From: Bufo bufo
Taxonomy: Eukaryota > Chordata > Amphibia > Anura > Bufonidae
DNA: 64,000 bases
Assembly (NCBI RefSeq): GCF_905171765.1
Contig: NC_053393.1
Span: forward strand, 63,705,371-63,769,370
Reading direction: 5' to 3'
Made by a program: the position numbers and the translations under genes. Below, in pieces: positions 1 through 11,557 of the stretch. The notes beneath the pieces are model-generated. The model ran no database searches. It saw only the letters and a list, made by a program, of their open reading frames with translations, and was not told the origin of the DNA. Position 1 is the stretch's first letter; each line of letters begins with the position of its first letter.

Positions 1-1987
1 GCCTGGCTGTATCATAAAATCAGCCTGGCAGGGGCCATGACTGGTGCTTCATGTTTACACAGCCATTTCGCTCATCTTACAGACGTTTTCAGTGGTCCTT
101 TCCTTTAAATCGCATCATTTGCTTCTTAGCACATGCCAGAAAGTGATAGGAGAAATAAAAAATAAAAATCGGAGCATTCAAGCAGCAACGGCTCGACGCC
201 ATCTCAGCTTCTCGTCTGCAGATTTTCTCCGGTGTAAGCAGAGCGGACAGTACAAATCGTCAGCACACACAGAAAGAGACACCTCATCCTAATACCCAAG
301 ATGAAGCCCTAGGTGTAGGAACATTGGGCACGGACATCAGATCCGTTCATTTCTGACGCTACTTCAAGTGTAGCTTCACATCTACCTGTACATATTAGAA
401 AATTGCCTAAAAGGGGTTGTCGTAAGAATTATTCCCCACTGGAAACGGCTCAGAGTGGGTTAAAAAAAAATAAAAACTTATCTCAAAGACCCACCACTGG
501 TCTCCACTTCTCGGTCCTTCCTGAAGAACGGCTGGGATACACAACTGCCAAGATTGGAGGAATCTCAGATCCCAGCAGTTAACCCACTCAGTGCCACAAT
601 AAAGCCTGATAGTAGCATTGTACAGAGGAGGGGCCCCCCTAGTAGTCATGATAACTGCTGGATCATTATAGAGACAGTCTAAGTCCCCAGGGCTGTCACA
701 GGTACAATTTACTGGGGAACTTAAGAAAAAAAATATATTGTTTGACCGACCTTTTTCTGGTGGTAAAAATTGCAATGCTTTTTGGCAGGATATTTTTTTT
801 TTTTTTTTTTCTTTAACTATATAGTTATTTCATTTTTTTTGTTTTTGTGTTTTTTTTACTCTGAGAGATTACTAATAGAAAAATGTCAAGGGCAAAAAAA
901 AAACAAAAAAACACATCTAGTGTATGCTGAATTTGGACAAAAACACGCAAACAAGAAAAAACGGTGAACTTTACCATGTGCAATAGACATGGAAGTAATG
1001 TCTGACAGCATGGGGGGGGGGGGGGGGGACTATAAAAAAGTGCCACCAAAAACACAGCTAATAGTAAAAGCCTGAGAAAAGTGTCACAAAAGCCTACATG
1101 TGAAGACAAAAAAATATATAGAATAATAAAGTTCTGGAAAGGCAAGATGTAAAAAAAAAAAAAATATATAAAAAAAAATTCTATGAGGTCCTGAAGGGGT
1201 TAAGAACTCCCACTGAAGACCGCTACGGCCTGCTTCTTTTGAAAAAGGCTGATAACGGAGAACAATAACGCCCATTCTCCTGCACTGGGACAGATGTTGG
1301 GGTTTGCTCTCCCGAGTCTGAGTGATGAATGAACAATGGGGGCCGGGCAGAGTCGCGCACTGCGCCCATCACAGCAGCGGGCCGGCTCCTGGCTGCTCCT
1401 CTGCTCAGCATTAAAACATCTGGCTGACAAAAAAATGACATTCATCTGCCCTAATCCGCATGGTTTCTTCGTCGCTGGAGCGGGAGAAGAGCCGCGTCTT
1501 CTAGCCGCACTTAATATATCACGTAACACGCTGTTGATGGTTGATGGCTCTTCTTTTATTGTCGGTGGCTGGAGGAGACCGGGGGCTCGTCTGCTGCAGG
1601 TTTCGTGAGGTGTGGTCTCCACAGAGTGGAAAAGCAGAGCGGGTCTGGGGCCAGCGAGCCGGCAGGGGCTGCTTTAACACTTCACATACCAGAGATGTCA
1701 AATCTAGACGCTGACCACACGTGGGAGGAATCACTGCGCCCGCGCTGATAGCATCCATTTATTATAACAGCCAGGACGACAAATCCAGGACATTGTGTGC
1801 GGGCAGGACGGGTCAGGTGCAGCCGGAATAAGGACCCGTGCTCCGACATTACCAGCCCTACTGCGCTAAAATGTGGATGGAAATATGCAAAATGTTGTGT
1901 AATTAAAGGGGCGCCCCATCACTCTACAGAACATGTGCTCATTTATATGCCAGTAAGAAAGGACTGAGTGAGGAGTTACGACATTTC
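1..1987. other. eif3h intron 2 sequence, no gene seen
   Basis: This stretch lies downstream of exon 2 of the minus-strand eif3h gene and should be intron 2. I see no coding exon: reading frames are short and frame use is random. It holds poly-T and poly-A tracts near 790-905 and 1151-1178 and a 17-base G run at 1012-1028. A moderately GC-rich, apparently single-copy block at 1200-1760 has no recognisable product. Confidence 0.5.
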
Positions 1988-3040
1988 CTTACAGTACATA
2001 GTACAGCGCCACCTGCTGTTCATTAACTTACATAGCATGGTCCAACCAGGAGTTCACTTACATAGCATGGTGCACACCTGGAGGTCATATACTTACATAG
2101 CATGGGGCCACCTGTTATTCATTTAATTACACAGTATGGCAGCACCTACAAATCATTTAACTACATAGTATAGCGCCACCTAGAGATCATGTAACTACAT
2201 AGTATAGCGCCACCTAGAGATCATGTAACTACATAGTATAGCGCCACCTAGAGATCATGTAACTACATAGTATGGTGCCACCTATAAATCATTATATAGT
2301 ATGACGCCACCTAGAGATCATGTAACTTATAGGTGGCGCCACACTATGTAATCATTTAATTATATAGTATGACGCCACCTAGAGATCATGTAACTACATA
2401 GTATAGCGCCACCTAGAGATCATGTAACTACATAGTATGACGCCACCTAGAGATCATGTAACTACATAGTATGGCGCCACCTAGAGATCATGTAACTACA
2501 TAGTATGACGCCACCTAGAGATCATGTAACTACATAGTATAGCGCCACCTATAAATCATTTATTACATAGTATAGCTCCACATAGAGATAAATTAATTAT
2601 ATAGTAACGCGCCGCATAGAGATCATTTAATTACATAGTATGGCGCCATCTATAAATCATTTAATTATATAGTATAGTGCCGCCTAGAGTTCATTAACTT
2701 ACATAGCATGGCTCCATCTGGCGTCCAATTACTTAGAATGTCGCCACCTGGTGTTCACCAACTTAAGCCTCATTCACACGTCAGTGTTTGGTCAGTGATT
2801 TACATCAGTGATTGTGAGCCAAAACTAGGATTGGAGCCTCCACAGACATAAGGTATAAGGGAAAGATCTGCACATCTCGTTTTGGCTCAAAATCACTGAT
2901 AGAAATCACTGACCGAAAACTGAAGTGTGAATGAGGCATTAAACAGCATGGCGCCACCTTTAGTTCATTTACTGACATAGTATGGAGCCTCTTGGCGTTC
3001 ATTTAATTACCTAGTATAGCGCCATCTGGTGTTCCGATGG
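1988..3040. repeat. 34-bp minisatellite (CATAGTATAGCGCCACCT unit)
   Basis: The unit is about 34 bp, with the core CATAGTATAGCGCCACCT followed by AGAGATCATGTAACTA. It is most regular at 2155-2560 (about 12 units) and decays outward on both sides. A transposon at 2766-2938 splits the array, and diverged units resume at 2942. The flanking units vary (GTTCATTAACTTACATAGC), as expected for an older array homogenised in its centre. The unit contains GGCGCC-like palindromes but has no coding potential. Confidence 0.9.
2766..2938. mobile_element. TWA-type non-autonomous DNA transposon in a minisatellite
   Basis: The 173-bp element has inverted ends AGCCTCATTCACACGTCAGT and ACTGAAGTGTGAATGAGGCA. TTA directly flanks it on both sides (2763-2765 and 2939-2941). 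The interior is a loose foldback containing two copies of an ATCACTGA-type motif. The surrounding DNA is the 34-bp array. Removing the element and one TTA restores a unit-like junction resembling ..AACTTACATAGC.., which supports a 3-bp target duplication. It has no coding capacity. Confidence 0.8.
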
Positions 3041-3283
3041 TACAGCAATGTGCACACACCTAACGAGCTGAGTGCTGGTGGACACACAGGCTCAGTCCTT
3101 CTCCCCACCTCACTGCTGGGCAGCCCACAGACATGGAAAGAGCAGAACCTCTGCAGGAGCATGGCAGTATAGGTGGGACGGCTCCCCATGACTATGTCAG
3201 CTGCCAGAGGGGAAAGGAGACTGATTCTGTCCAGAGAATACCCTAGTGGCAGAGATTAGCGGCAGCACCAAGGAGGACATACG

Positions 3284-3465
3284 GAAAATAGTAAGGAAAA
3301 ATGAACAGCACTCCAAAAATATAAAAATAGTGATTTCTTTTTTTTACCCATGTGGTACAATGCAGCAACGTTTCGGCTTATCCATAGAGCCTTTCTCAAG
3401 CAAAAAAAGCTTTTTCAAAATTTTTATATTTTTGGAGTGCTGTCCATTTTTCCTTACTATTTTTG
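3284..3465. repeat. Foldback repeat with CAACGTTTCGGC loop
   Basis: Arms of about 44 bp at about 3285-3328 and 3420-3464 are near-perfect inverted copies; both carry the GGAAAAAT..ACAGCACTCCAAAAATATA sequence. The loop contains GCAACGTTTCGGC and GAGCCTTTCTCAAGC. No target duplication could be defined and the class is unknown. A loosely similar ACGCGTTTC stretch occurs near 10372. Confidence 0.6.
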
Positions 3466-6329
3466 GGTTATTAGCCTATACCCTGGGACATAGCACCTAT
3501 TTGTGAACTAGATGTTCGGTGCTGCTATCTATCCACAGCTGGCTGGCCTCATCCGACCCTCTTAGAGGATTGTGCTATTATTCAACAACATTACATGAAC
3601 ATTCATTGCGCTCTGATTGTTTCGTTTTGTTCAAACATAACATTGTGTAAAAGAAAAAAGGCAAAACAAATATATAAAAAAAAAAAAAACGGCACTAAAA
3701 CCATTATAATAAATGAGTAGCTGGCTGTCCAGGCATGCTGGGAGTGGTAGTTGTCCGACAGCTGGAGAGCACTGCCCCCTGGAAACCCAGGTAAACATTA
3801 CATCTACATATGGGCAATTCCTAAAAAGTAAATATGGTGGAAACCAATATATATATTATTTTTTTTAAACTTCAAGGGACTTTCCATAATTCCATTAGCT
3901 GATTGAGGGGCGAGCGCCACATTCCCTTAGTTGTCTACCAGGAACCGTAGTGTACATGTAGCGGCAGCTGCGCTGGCATCATAGACCACTGCTGGGTCTT
4001 TAGTCCCACCCAGACATTTATGGCCTATCCACAGGACACACCATAAATGTCCGTTAGGCTCTTGAGGCCACAGTGTATGTAGAGGTCGCTGCGCATGCGC
4101 CACTCGCTCTACTAACTTCTATGGGAGTCCATAGCTCAGTAAGCGCAGTCTGGAATTTCCACAAAAGTGGATGGAGGGAGCGGCGCCTGCGCATTCACCC
4201 CTTCATGCTACTGATCATTGAGGATCCCAATTCCAGGCCCTGCCTACAAGTAGGGAGATTTACTCTTGCACTATTTTGCAAAAGTAAACGGGCATGCTGA
4301 GAGTTGTAGTTCCGCAGCAGCTGTAGTTCCTGTGTAGCTGCGTCTAGAAAAGAAAACTGCCGAGTCCCGAATAGACGAGACCAGGAACAGCAATGGCTAC
4401 ATTTCGGGGACCTCTTGTATTTGCAGGCCGGTCTCAGAGCGGCGGCTCGTCCTCATTATCAGCTCCAGCCTCGTCCACTAATCCAGTGGCTGCGAGGAAG
4501 ACTCCTGCTGGATCTCTGATAACAGCTCCGGGGGTCGAAAGCTAAGCGGGGAAGGTTCTCAGACTGCCAAGGAGCCAACAAGAGCACGGCGCAAAGACTG
4601 GATTAGGACGCGTTTTATTCTCCAAGACTTCCTGCTGCTCCTTCCTTCTCTCCTCAGTGACTATAAGGTCGGAGCGGCGCTAACCAGCAACCAGGGCAGA
4701 TAGGCACCCAACCTGCAAATCACAGCCAAAGCCGCGATGGTTCACCACAACAGCGTAGTGCTTGGTGCTATCCTTCCCGTCACTGTAGAAGCCCATCAGG
4801 GCCGTCAGCAGCCATCGGAAAGCTCATCAGTCATAGCTCCCAATCAGCACAAAAGCCACTATTGTGAACAGAACCCTCTCAATGGAGCACATTTATGTCT
4901 ATGGCATGCTGAATATCTTCTGGGTCCAGAAATGCAACGTGTCAGTCTCCTGTACAAAAATAGGTCATCCGATAATTCAAAAACACTGATAATCTGCCCC
5001 GATTTCCACCAAATAATTGCAGAACATGACATTTCTTGAGACATAAATCTGGGCCCAGAACCAATCAGGAAGCGGTTTTAATCAACCATCCCCCATCGAG
5101 TGTTCGGCTACTCTATGACCGGTTCAGAATATTTGATAATCCAGCAATTTTACGCTTGCCTCGATGCCGGATTAAAGGAATCTTACCACGTCTCCATCTT
5201 TTACTCCACTACATGGATTGCATGGGATGACATCAGTTTGCAGTCACGATGGATCTGTTTGCCCCGTGAACCGACTTTGACGGGAGGTGCCCTCGTTTCG
5301 TGCCAGATTTTTCCCCTCTAAAACCCAGAACCATCTTCCTGCGCTGGATAGATGCTCCACACACACACAAACAGGCGACAATCTGCCTGCAGCACATCGC
5401 AGAGGAGATATATGCAGCAACACAAACCGGCTTATGATGAATGGGCAGAGCGGAAAAACCCTGCAGAGACCATATCGTCAGCACATCGGATAATCCTCTC
5501 CGTGCTTCAAAGATGACAGCCATTCTACACGGCGCACAGGCGTACGGCCGGGCCCTGCTGATGGAGCCCCTCGCTCCTATAAACGTAAGACAGGCCCCCT
5601 TTAAATGCAGGACTGGTTGCGAGAAAGGGTTAATAAGCCCCAAAAGCATACAGATACTCCACTGTCTTTTGATCGACGAACTGATGCGTTTAGTGCACGG
5701 ATGCCGCGACGGGGCGGGTTAATTAATTCCGAGCAGCAATTTGTGTCATCTACGGAATTGGCTTTGGAGTGTGCTTCACTAAGCAAACAGTCTGCCCATT
5801 ACAGCCGGGGTCTCCGGCAGAGCAGATTTAGCCTGACCCCAAAGAGTCACTCTCCTCCTAACGCTATTTGGACGGTAACGAGGCTCTCAGCGTCAGCAGA
5901 GAGTGAGGTGACGGGGGTTAATATTCACGTAACATTGTAAAGTTCTGCAGGATCATTACTGAGGAAGCCGATGTAAGATGCCGTCAACTTGCCATTAAAA
6001 TAAAGAAATTCTGCCCCCCCCCCCCCCCCCCCCGCAGACTACTTTAGGACACGCTGGAATATGCTTCTGTCTGCAACTGTTTGACAACAGTGCCCTCTAG
6101 TGGCAGGACTAGAATTGCAGCCCACAATCGAGTGCAGTGATTTATGCAGATCTGCCAGGATTTAAGGAAAGGCAATATGCGATATTTAAGGAAAGCAAAG
6201 CACGCATTTTATATTCCGTTTCAGACAATTGTGCCGTTTTCTCTCGTGTTAAAACGTCCCTCCCTTTAAATCAGATATTTACTCAGGATATAAATGCCCC
6301 CAAACTCCTGCGTTGCTAAGTGACACTTA
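3466..6329. other. Intron 2 sequence with small repeat fragments
   Basis: No exon is supported here. Fragments of the hAT-like GGCATGCTGGGAGT repeat occur at 3731-3770 and 4281-4325. A 20-base C run is at 6014-6033. The block 4430-5940 looks largely single-copy but has no convincing long frame. Exon 3 of eif3h, expected to encode the next part of the MPN domain, was searched for on the minus strand here and not found. Confidence 0.45.
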
Positions 6330-8023
6330 GGCCTCTTTCACACGGGCGTCATTTTTTTGCCCAGATAAGATGCGGGTGCGTTGCGGGAAAATGTAAGATT
6401 TTTCCGCGCGAGTGCAAAACATTGTAATGCGTTTTGCACGCGCGTGAGAAAAATCGGCATGTTTGGTACCCAAACCTGAACTTCTTCACAGAAGTTCGGG
6501 CTTGGGATCGGTGTTCTGTAGATTGCTATTATTTTCCCTTATAACCATGTTATAAGGGAAAATAATACATTCTGAATACAGAATGCATAGTACAATAGGG
6601 CTGGAGGGGTTAAAAAAAAATAAAAAATAATAATTTAACTCACCTTCATCCACTTGATCGCGCAGCCCAGCATCTCTTCTGTCTTCTTCTTTGCTGTGCA
6701 CAGGAATAGGACATTTGATGACGTCACTGCGCTCATCACATGGTCCAATCACATGGTTCATTACCATGGTGAGGGACCATGTGATTGGATCATGTGATGT
6801 GATGTCACCACAGGTCCTTAGCTGGCATTTCAACATTACAGAAGACAGAGATCTGCAACTACGCGATCAAGTGGACTCGGTGAGTTAATTTCTTTTTATT
6901 TTTAACCCCTCCATCACTATTTTACTTTGCATTCTGTATTCAGAATGCTATTATTTTCCCTTATAACCATGTTATGAGGGAAAATAATACAGATCAGGTT
7001 CCCAACCCGATCGTCACCTAGCAACCATGCATGAAAATCGCACCGCACTTGCTTGCGATTTTCATGCGGCCCCATTCACTTCTATGGGGCCTGCGTTGCG
7101 TGAAAAACACAGAATATATAGCTTGCTGCGATTTTCACGCAACGCACAAGTGAAAGCGGGAACATGCGCGATTTTTCCGCGTGAGTGCAAAACATTGTAA
7201 TGCGTTTTGCACTCGCGAAAAATCGCGCATGTTTGGTACCCGAACTTCTTCACAGAAGTTCGGGCTTGGGATCGGTGTTCTGTAGATTGTATTATTTTCC
7301 CTTATAACATGGTTATAAGGGAAAATAATACATTCTTAATACAGAATGCATAGTACAATAGCGCTGGAGGGGTTAAAAAAAAATAATAATAATAATTTAA
7401 CTCACCTTAATCCACTTGCTCGCGCAGCCGGCATCTCTTCTGTCTTTTTTGCTGTGTGCAGGAACAGGACCTGTGGTGACGTCACTCCGGTCATCACACG
7501 GTCCATCACATGATCCATCACCATGGTAAAAGATCAGGTCCTGTTACTGCACACAGCAAAAAAGACAGAAGAGATGCCGGCTGCGCGAGCAAGTGGATTA
7601 AGGTGAGTTAAATTTTTATTTTATTGTTTTTAACCCCTCCAGCCCTATTGTACTATGCATTCTGTATTAAGAATGCTATTATTTTCCCTTATAACCATGT
7701 TATAAGGGAAAATAATAAAGATCGGGTCTCCATCCCGATAGTCTCCTAGCAACCGTGCGTGAAAATCGCACCGCATCCGCACTTGCTTGCGGATGCTTGC
7801 GATTTTCACGCAACCCCATTCATTTCTATGGGGCCTGCGTTACGTGAAAAACGCACAAAGAGGAGCCTGCTGCGATTTTCACGCAACGCACAAGTGATGC
7901 GTGAAAATCACCGCTTGTGTGCACAGCCCCATAGAAATGAATGGGTCAGGATTCAGTGCGGGTGCAATGCGTTCAACTCACGCATCGCTTCCGCGCGGAA
8001 TACTCGCCCGTGTGAAAGGGGCC
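6330..8023. mobile_element. Dimeric TWA foldback element, 1.7 kb
   Basis: The ends are GGCCTCTTTCACACGGGCG and CGCCCGTGTGAAAGGGGCC, flanked by TTA at 6327-6329 and 8024-8026. The interior contains two copies of one module offset by about 765 bp: the landmark TTCTTCACAGAAGTTCGGGC occurs near 6482 and near 7247. Each module is itself a foldback, with TTATTTTCCCTTATAAC stems, CTCACC..GGTGAGTT ends and a central TGACGTCA. A one-module relative is at 59053-59996, so this copy is probably a tandem dimer made by unequal exchange. It ends 158 bp from the eif3h exon 2 donor. No transposase is present. Confidence 0.85.
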
Positions 8024-8054
8024 TTAGGAGTGTTCATCACTAGAACAGGTCCAA

Positions 8055-8081
8055 ACTACAGTCATGGCCGTAAATGTTGGC
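8055..8081 (+). mobile_element. Possible solo Tc1/mariner-type terminal repeat
   Basis: The sequence CAGTCATGGCCGTAAATG continuing into TTGGC resembles, from memory, the terminal repeat of a Tc1/mariner-type family common in frogs. No opposite end or transposase is nearby, so this could be an orphan end or chance similarity. Confidence 0.35.
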
Positions 8082-8181
8082 GGACCACCTTTGAACGTCG
8101 CCCACAAAAAAAAATCGCAACCTGGAATTTGGTTGAAATTCCAACAGAATTCATGAATGTGGATACACATCTAGTAAATAC

Positions 8182-8338
8182 CTTCATCAAACTCTGCGTC
8201 GTCTTCAGTGTGTTGCGGGAAGGGGAAGCAATTCGTTATTTCCAGACGATCATCGACCACGAGACCCAGGAGCACGCCCTGCACCACCTCACTGCCATGG
8301 CCTTCCTCCTGATAGTGCTTGATGATCTTCAGCACCAC
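8182..8338 (-). CDS. eif3h: eif3h exon 2 (start of MPN domain)
   Basis: This 157-bp exon encodes 52 residues plus one base of a split codon. It begins [13 protein letters not shown] and ends [12 protein letters not shown], agreeing almost residue for residue with vertebrate EIF3H just after VKQVQIDGL. The acceptor reads TTTCTCTTGTAG (AG at 8340-8339) and the donor is GAAG then GTATTT (GT at 8181-8180). It joins exon 1 in phase 0 and leaves in phase 1. EIF3H is a subunit of the cytoplasmic eIF3 complex, which helps load mRNA onto the 40S ribosome. Its MPN domain is of the non-catalytic type; the segment [12 protein letters not shown] belongs to the first strands of that fold. The frame is intact. 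The plus-strand reading frame over this region is only its antisense shadow. Confidence 0.96.
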
Positions 8339-8662
8339 CTACAAGAGAAAGGCACAATCACTGACCAAACCCAATACACAAGTGCAATCCGAGGGCCCCC
8401 ACCAATGGGCCGGCCCCTGTCCAGTAAACGGAGAAGTCAGTAGAGCGGTCATGTTCTCCTAAGGCTCAGCCTACACCAGGATATATAAAAGGAGGACGCA
8501 CAGCGGCTTCAAGAAAGGAAAGCTGGAAGCAAAGGACCGTCCTTCACCATAAGAACCCAGGTGGAGGCCGTCAGATCATGGAGTTTTACTCATCACAACT
8601 GGACCTATTGGTGAAATTATGCTTTTATGTTAAACATTTTTGTTTAGAATAGTTACTGTGTG

Positions 8663-9012
8663 TCGCGGTCAAGGGGGCGGGGCCGCTGTGGCGGTCAAGG
8701 GGGCGGGGCCGCTGTGGCGGTCAAGGGGGCGGGGCCGCTGTGGCGGTCAAGGGGGCGGGGGCGCTGTGGGGGGCAAGGGGGCGGGGCCGCTGTGGCGGTC
8801 AAGGGGGCGGGGCCGCTGTGGCGGTCAAGGGGGCGGGGCCGCTGTGGCGGTCAAGGGGGCGGGGCCGCTGTGGCGGTCAAGGGGGCGGGGCCGCTGTGGC
8901 GGTCAAGGGGGCGGGGCCGCTGTGGCGGTCAAGGGGGCGGGGCCGCTGTGGCGGTCAAGGGGGCGGGGCCGCTGTGGCGGTCAAGGGGGCGGGGCCGCTG
9001 TGGCGGTCAAGG
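8663..9012. repeat. 26-bp GC-rich minisatellite
   Basis: About 13 nearly identical 26-bp units of the type CGGTCAAGGGGGCGGGGC-CGCTGTGG. One variant unit is near 8760 (GGGGGCGCTGTGGGGGG). Every unit carries GGGGCGGGG-like Sp1/KLF-type boxes on one strand. The array passes without a break into the diverged units at 9013-9184. Open reading frames here are a by-product of the repeat. Confidence 0.93.
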
Positions 9013-9184
9013 TTAAGGGGGCGGGGCCGCTGTGGCGGTCAGGGTTAAAAGGGTGGGGTACTGTAGAGGTTACTGTTAAGGGGATGGACCACTGTGCAGG
9101 TCACTGTTAAGGGGATGGACCACTGTGCAGGTTACTATTAAGGGGTCAGGGAGCTGTAGGGTTTACTTTTAAGGGGGCAGGGCA
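9013..9184. repeat. Diverged transition units between two arrays
   Basis: These imperfect units, of the form CTGTTAAGGGGATGGACCACTGTGCAGGT, vary in length and sequence. They share elements with both the 26-bp array on the left and the 31-bp array on the right, so they look like the unhomogenised ancestral state. Confidence 0.75.
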
Positions 9185-10175
9185 CTGTGGAGGTCAGTGT
9201 CAAGGGGGCAGAGCACTGTGGAGGTCAGTGTCAAGGGGGCAGAGCACTGTGGAGGTCAGTGTCAAGGGGGCAGAGCACTGTGGAGGTCAGTGTCAAGGGG
9301 GCAGAGCACTGTGGAGGTCAGTGTCAAGGGGGCAGAGCACTGTGGAGGTCAGTGTCAAGGGGGCAGAGCACTGTGGAGGTCAGTGTCAAGGGGGCAGAGC
9401 ACTGTGGAGGTCAGTGTCAAGGGGGCAGAGCACTGTGGAGGTCAGTGTCAAGGGGGCAGAGCACTGTGGAGGTCAGTGTCAAGGGGGCAGAGCACTGTGG
9501 AGGTCAGTGTCAAGGGGGCAGAGCACTGTGGAGGTCAGTGTCAAGGGGGCAGAGCACTGTGGAGGTCAGTGTCAAGGGGGCAGAGCACTGTGGAGGTCAG
9601 TGTCAAGGGGGCAGAGCACTGTGGAGGTCAGTGTCAAGGGGGCAGAGCACTGTGGAGGTCAGTGTCAAGGGGGCAGAGCACTGTGGAGGTCAGTGTCAAG
9701 GGGGCAGAGCACTGTGGAGGTCAGTGTCAAGGGGGCAGAGCACTGTGGAGGTCAGTGTCAAGGGGGCAGAGCACTGTGGAGGTCAGTGTCAAGGGGGCAG
9801 AGCACTGTGGAGGTCAGTGTCAAGGGGGCAGAGCACTGTGGAGGTCAGTGTCAAGGGGGCAGAGCACTGTGGAGGTCAGTGTCAAGGGGGCAGAGCACTG
9901 TGGAGGTCAGTGTCAAGGGGGCAGAGCACTGTGGAGGTCAGTGTCAAGGGGGCAGAGCACTGTGGAGGTCAGTGTCAAGGGGGCAGAGCACTGTGGAGGT
10001 CAGTGTCAAGGGGGCAGAGCACTGTGGAGGTCAGTGTCAAGGGGGCAGAGCACTGTGGAGGTCAGTGTCAAGGGGGCAGAGCACTGTGGAGGACACTGTT
10101 AGGGGGGTGAGGTGCTGTGGATGTCATTGTTAAGGGGCAGGCTGCTGTAGAAGTCACCGTTATGGGGAGCACTGT
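9185..10175. repeat. 31-bp minisatellite, about 29 near-identical units
   Basis: The unit is GTCAAGGGGGCAGAGCACTG followed by TGGAGGTCAGT, 31 bp. It is essentially identical across 9190-10090, with diverged units trailing to about 10175. Because 31 is not a multiple of 3, all three plus frames stay open and give matching 31-residue periodic products of about 300 residues. This is a repeat artefact, not a gene. The homogeneity suggests a recent expansion or gene conversion. Confidence 0.95.
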
Positions 10176-10645
10176 GAATATCCTAACCTCACACACAGAC
10201 ATTAAATGAAATAGTGGAAATCTACCCGTGTGAAGCCAGGTCATCCTGCTAGTATAGATAGAAACATAAAAGAAAAGAAAGAAAAAAAAAAAACTTAAAT
10301 ATGTTTAACATAACATGATTTATACAATAGGTCATTTTCTGATGACGCGTTCTCTGTAATTCTGCAGTCTAACGCGTTTCAGGGAAACCATCCATATTCC
10401 ACACCAGCACATGCATTTATACTGACAGCGCTACAATCCCCAGCACTGCTCGGATGCTGCAGCGCACAGTGCTGTTCCTAGCGCACAACTCCGCAAGGTG
10501 AGCATATCTGCTACTGTTCGCCTTCATTTTACTCAAAAGGTACTACCCCATGAAGGGTTCTTTGCTTTTTTATCTTTTTTTTATACCACGGCACTGGTCA
10601 CCCCGAGGGATACCCAAAGGACACCGAACTATTCCACTCCCTTTA
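10176..10645. other. Intron 1 spacer
   Basis: Nothing coding is seen. There is an A-rich tract at 10268-10293 and an ACGCGTTTC-containing piece near 10372 that may be a repeat remnant. Confidence 0.4.
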
Positions 10646-10866
10646 GGCTTCATCCACAAGACCACAAACCACAGATCCAGAAAACACAGACATCTTTCCC
10701 ATGCAATGACTACTCATCTGCAATACGGACAGCAATAGGACCTGTTCTGTAATTTGCAGAACAGACATACTGATGCGGACACTTAGAAATAAATGGGTCA
10801 GTGTGCGAACTGCAGATAAATTGTGGATCAGACACGGATACAAAATATGGGGGCCTGCATGAGGCC
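10646..10866. mobile_element. TWA element next to its own minisatellite
   Basis: The left end is GGCTTCATCCACAAGACC, a diverged form of GGCCTCATGCACACGACC. The right end is GCCTGCATGAGGCC. TTA flanks both ends (10643-10645 and 10867-10869). Internal motifs (AATAGGACCTGTTCTG, GATGCGGACA) match other members of this family. The right end runs directly into the 23-bp array whose unit is that end. Confidence 0.7.
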
Positions 10867-11450
10867 TTACTGCGGGCCTGCATGAGGCCTTACTGCGGGC
10901 CTGCATGAGGCCTTACTGCGGGCCTGCATGAGGCCTTACTGCGGGCCTGCATGAGGCCTTACTGCGGGCCTGCATGAGGCCTTACTGCGGGCCTGCATGA
11001 GGCCTTACTGCGGGCCTGCATGAGGCCTTACTGCGGGCCTGCATGAGGCCTTACTGCGGGCCTGCATGAGGCCTTACTGCGGGCCTGCATGAGGCCTTAC
11101 TGCGGGCCTGCATGAGGCCTTACTGCGGGCCTGCATGAGGCCTTACTGCGGGCCTGCATGAGGCCTTACTGCGGGCCTGCATGAGGCCTTACTGCGGTCC
11201 TGCATGAGGCCTTACTGCGGTCCTGCATGAGGCCTTACTGCGGGCCTGCATGAGGCCTTACTGCGGGCCTGCATGAGGCCTTACTGCGGGCCTGCATGAG
11301 GCCTTACTGCGGGCCTGCATGAGGCCTTACTGCGGGCCTGCATGAGGCCTTACTGCGGGCCTGCATGAGGCCTTACGGGGGTCTGCATGAGGCCTTACGG
11401 GGGTCTGCATGAGGCCTTACGGGGGTCTGCATGAGGCCTTACGGGGGTCT
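10845..11450. repeat. 23-bp minisatellite made from a transposon end
   Basis: About 22 units of GGGCCTGCATGAGGCCTTAC plus TGC (23 bp) are followed by four 22-bp units of GGGGGTCTGCATGAGGCCTTAC type. The core GCATGAGGCC-TTA is exactly the end of the adjacent TWA element plus its TTA target duplication. Two units near 11195-11225 carry a shared GGGCC to GGTCC change. There are no spacers, so this is not a CRISPR-like array. Confidence 0.93.
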
Positions 11451-11557
11451 ACAGGATCTCTCCCAGTATCCACGCTAAAAGTACAAGAAGCTTGACACGA
11501 ACTTAATCTAAGAGCAGAAGGACAGTCATGAAATCCACCTTGACACCATATTCTTTA

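Noticed and set aside
1..8181. eif3h exon 3
   Set aside because: I looked on the minus strand for the segment that should follow DDAEFDE (a QYQMEMMRSL-like start) and found nothing; it is presumably left of the window.
7901..8443. 180-codon plus-strand frame
   Set aside because: It spans a transposon end and the antisense of eif3h exon 2; the minus strand carries the real coding signal.
8640..10133. Long periodic open frames (up to 307 codons) in three plus frames
   Set aside because: They arise because 26-bp and 31-bp tandem units lack stops. All frames give equivalent periodic products, and there is no start context, splice or homology.
10845..11450. CRISPR-like array
   Set aside because: The 23-bp units are contiguous with no spacers, and the context is vertebrate and transposon-derived.
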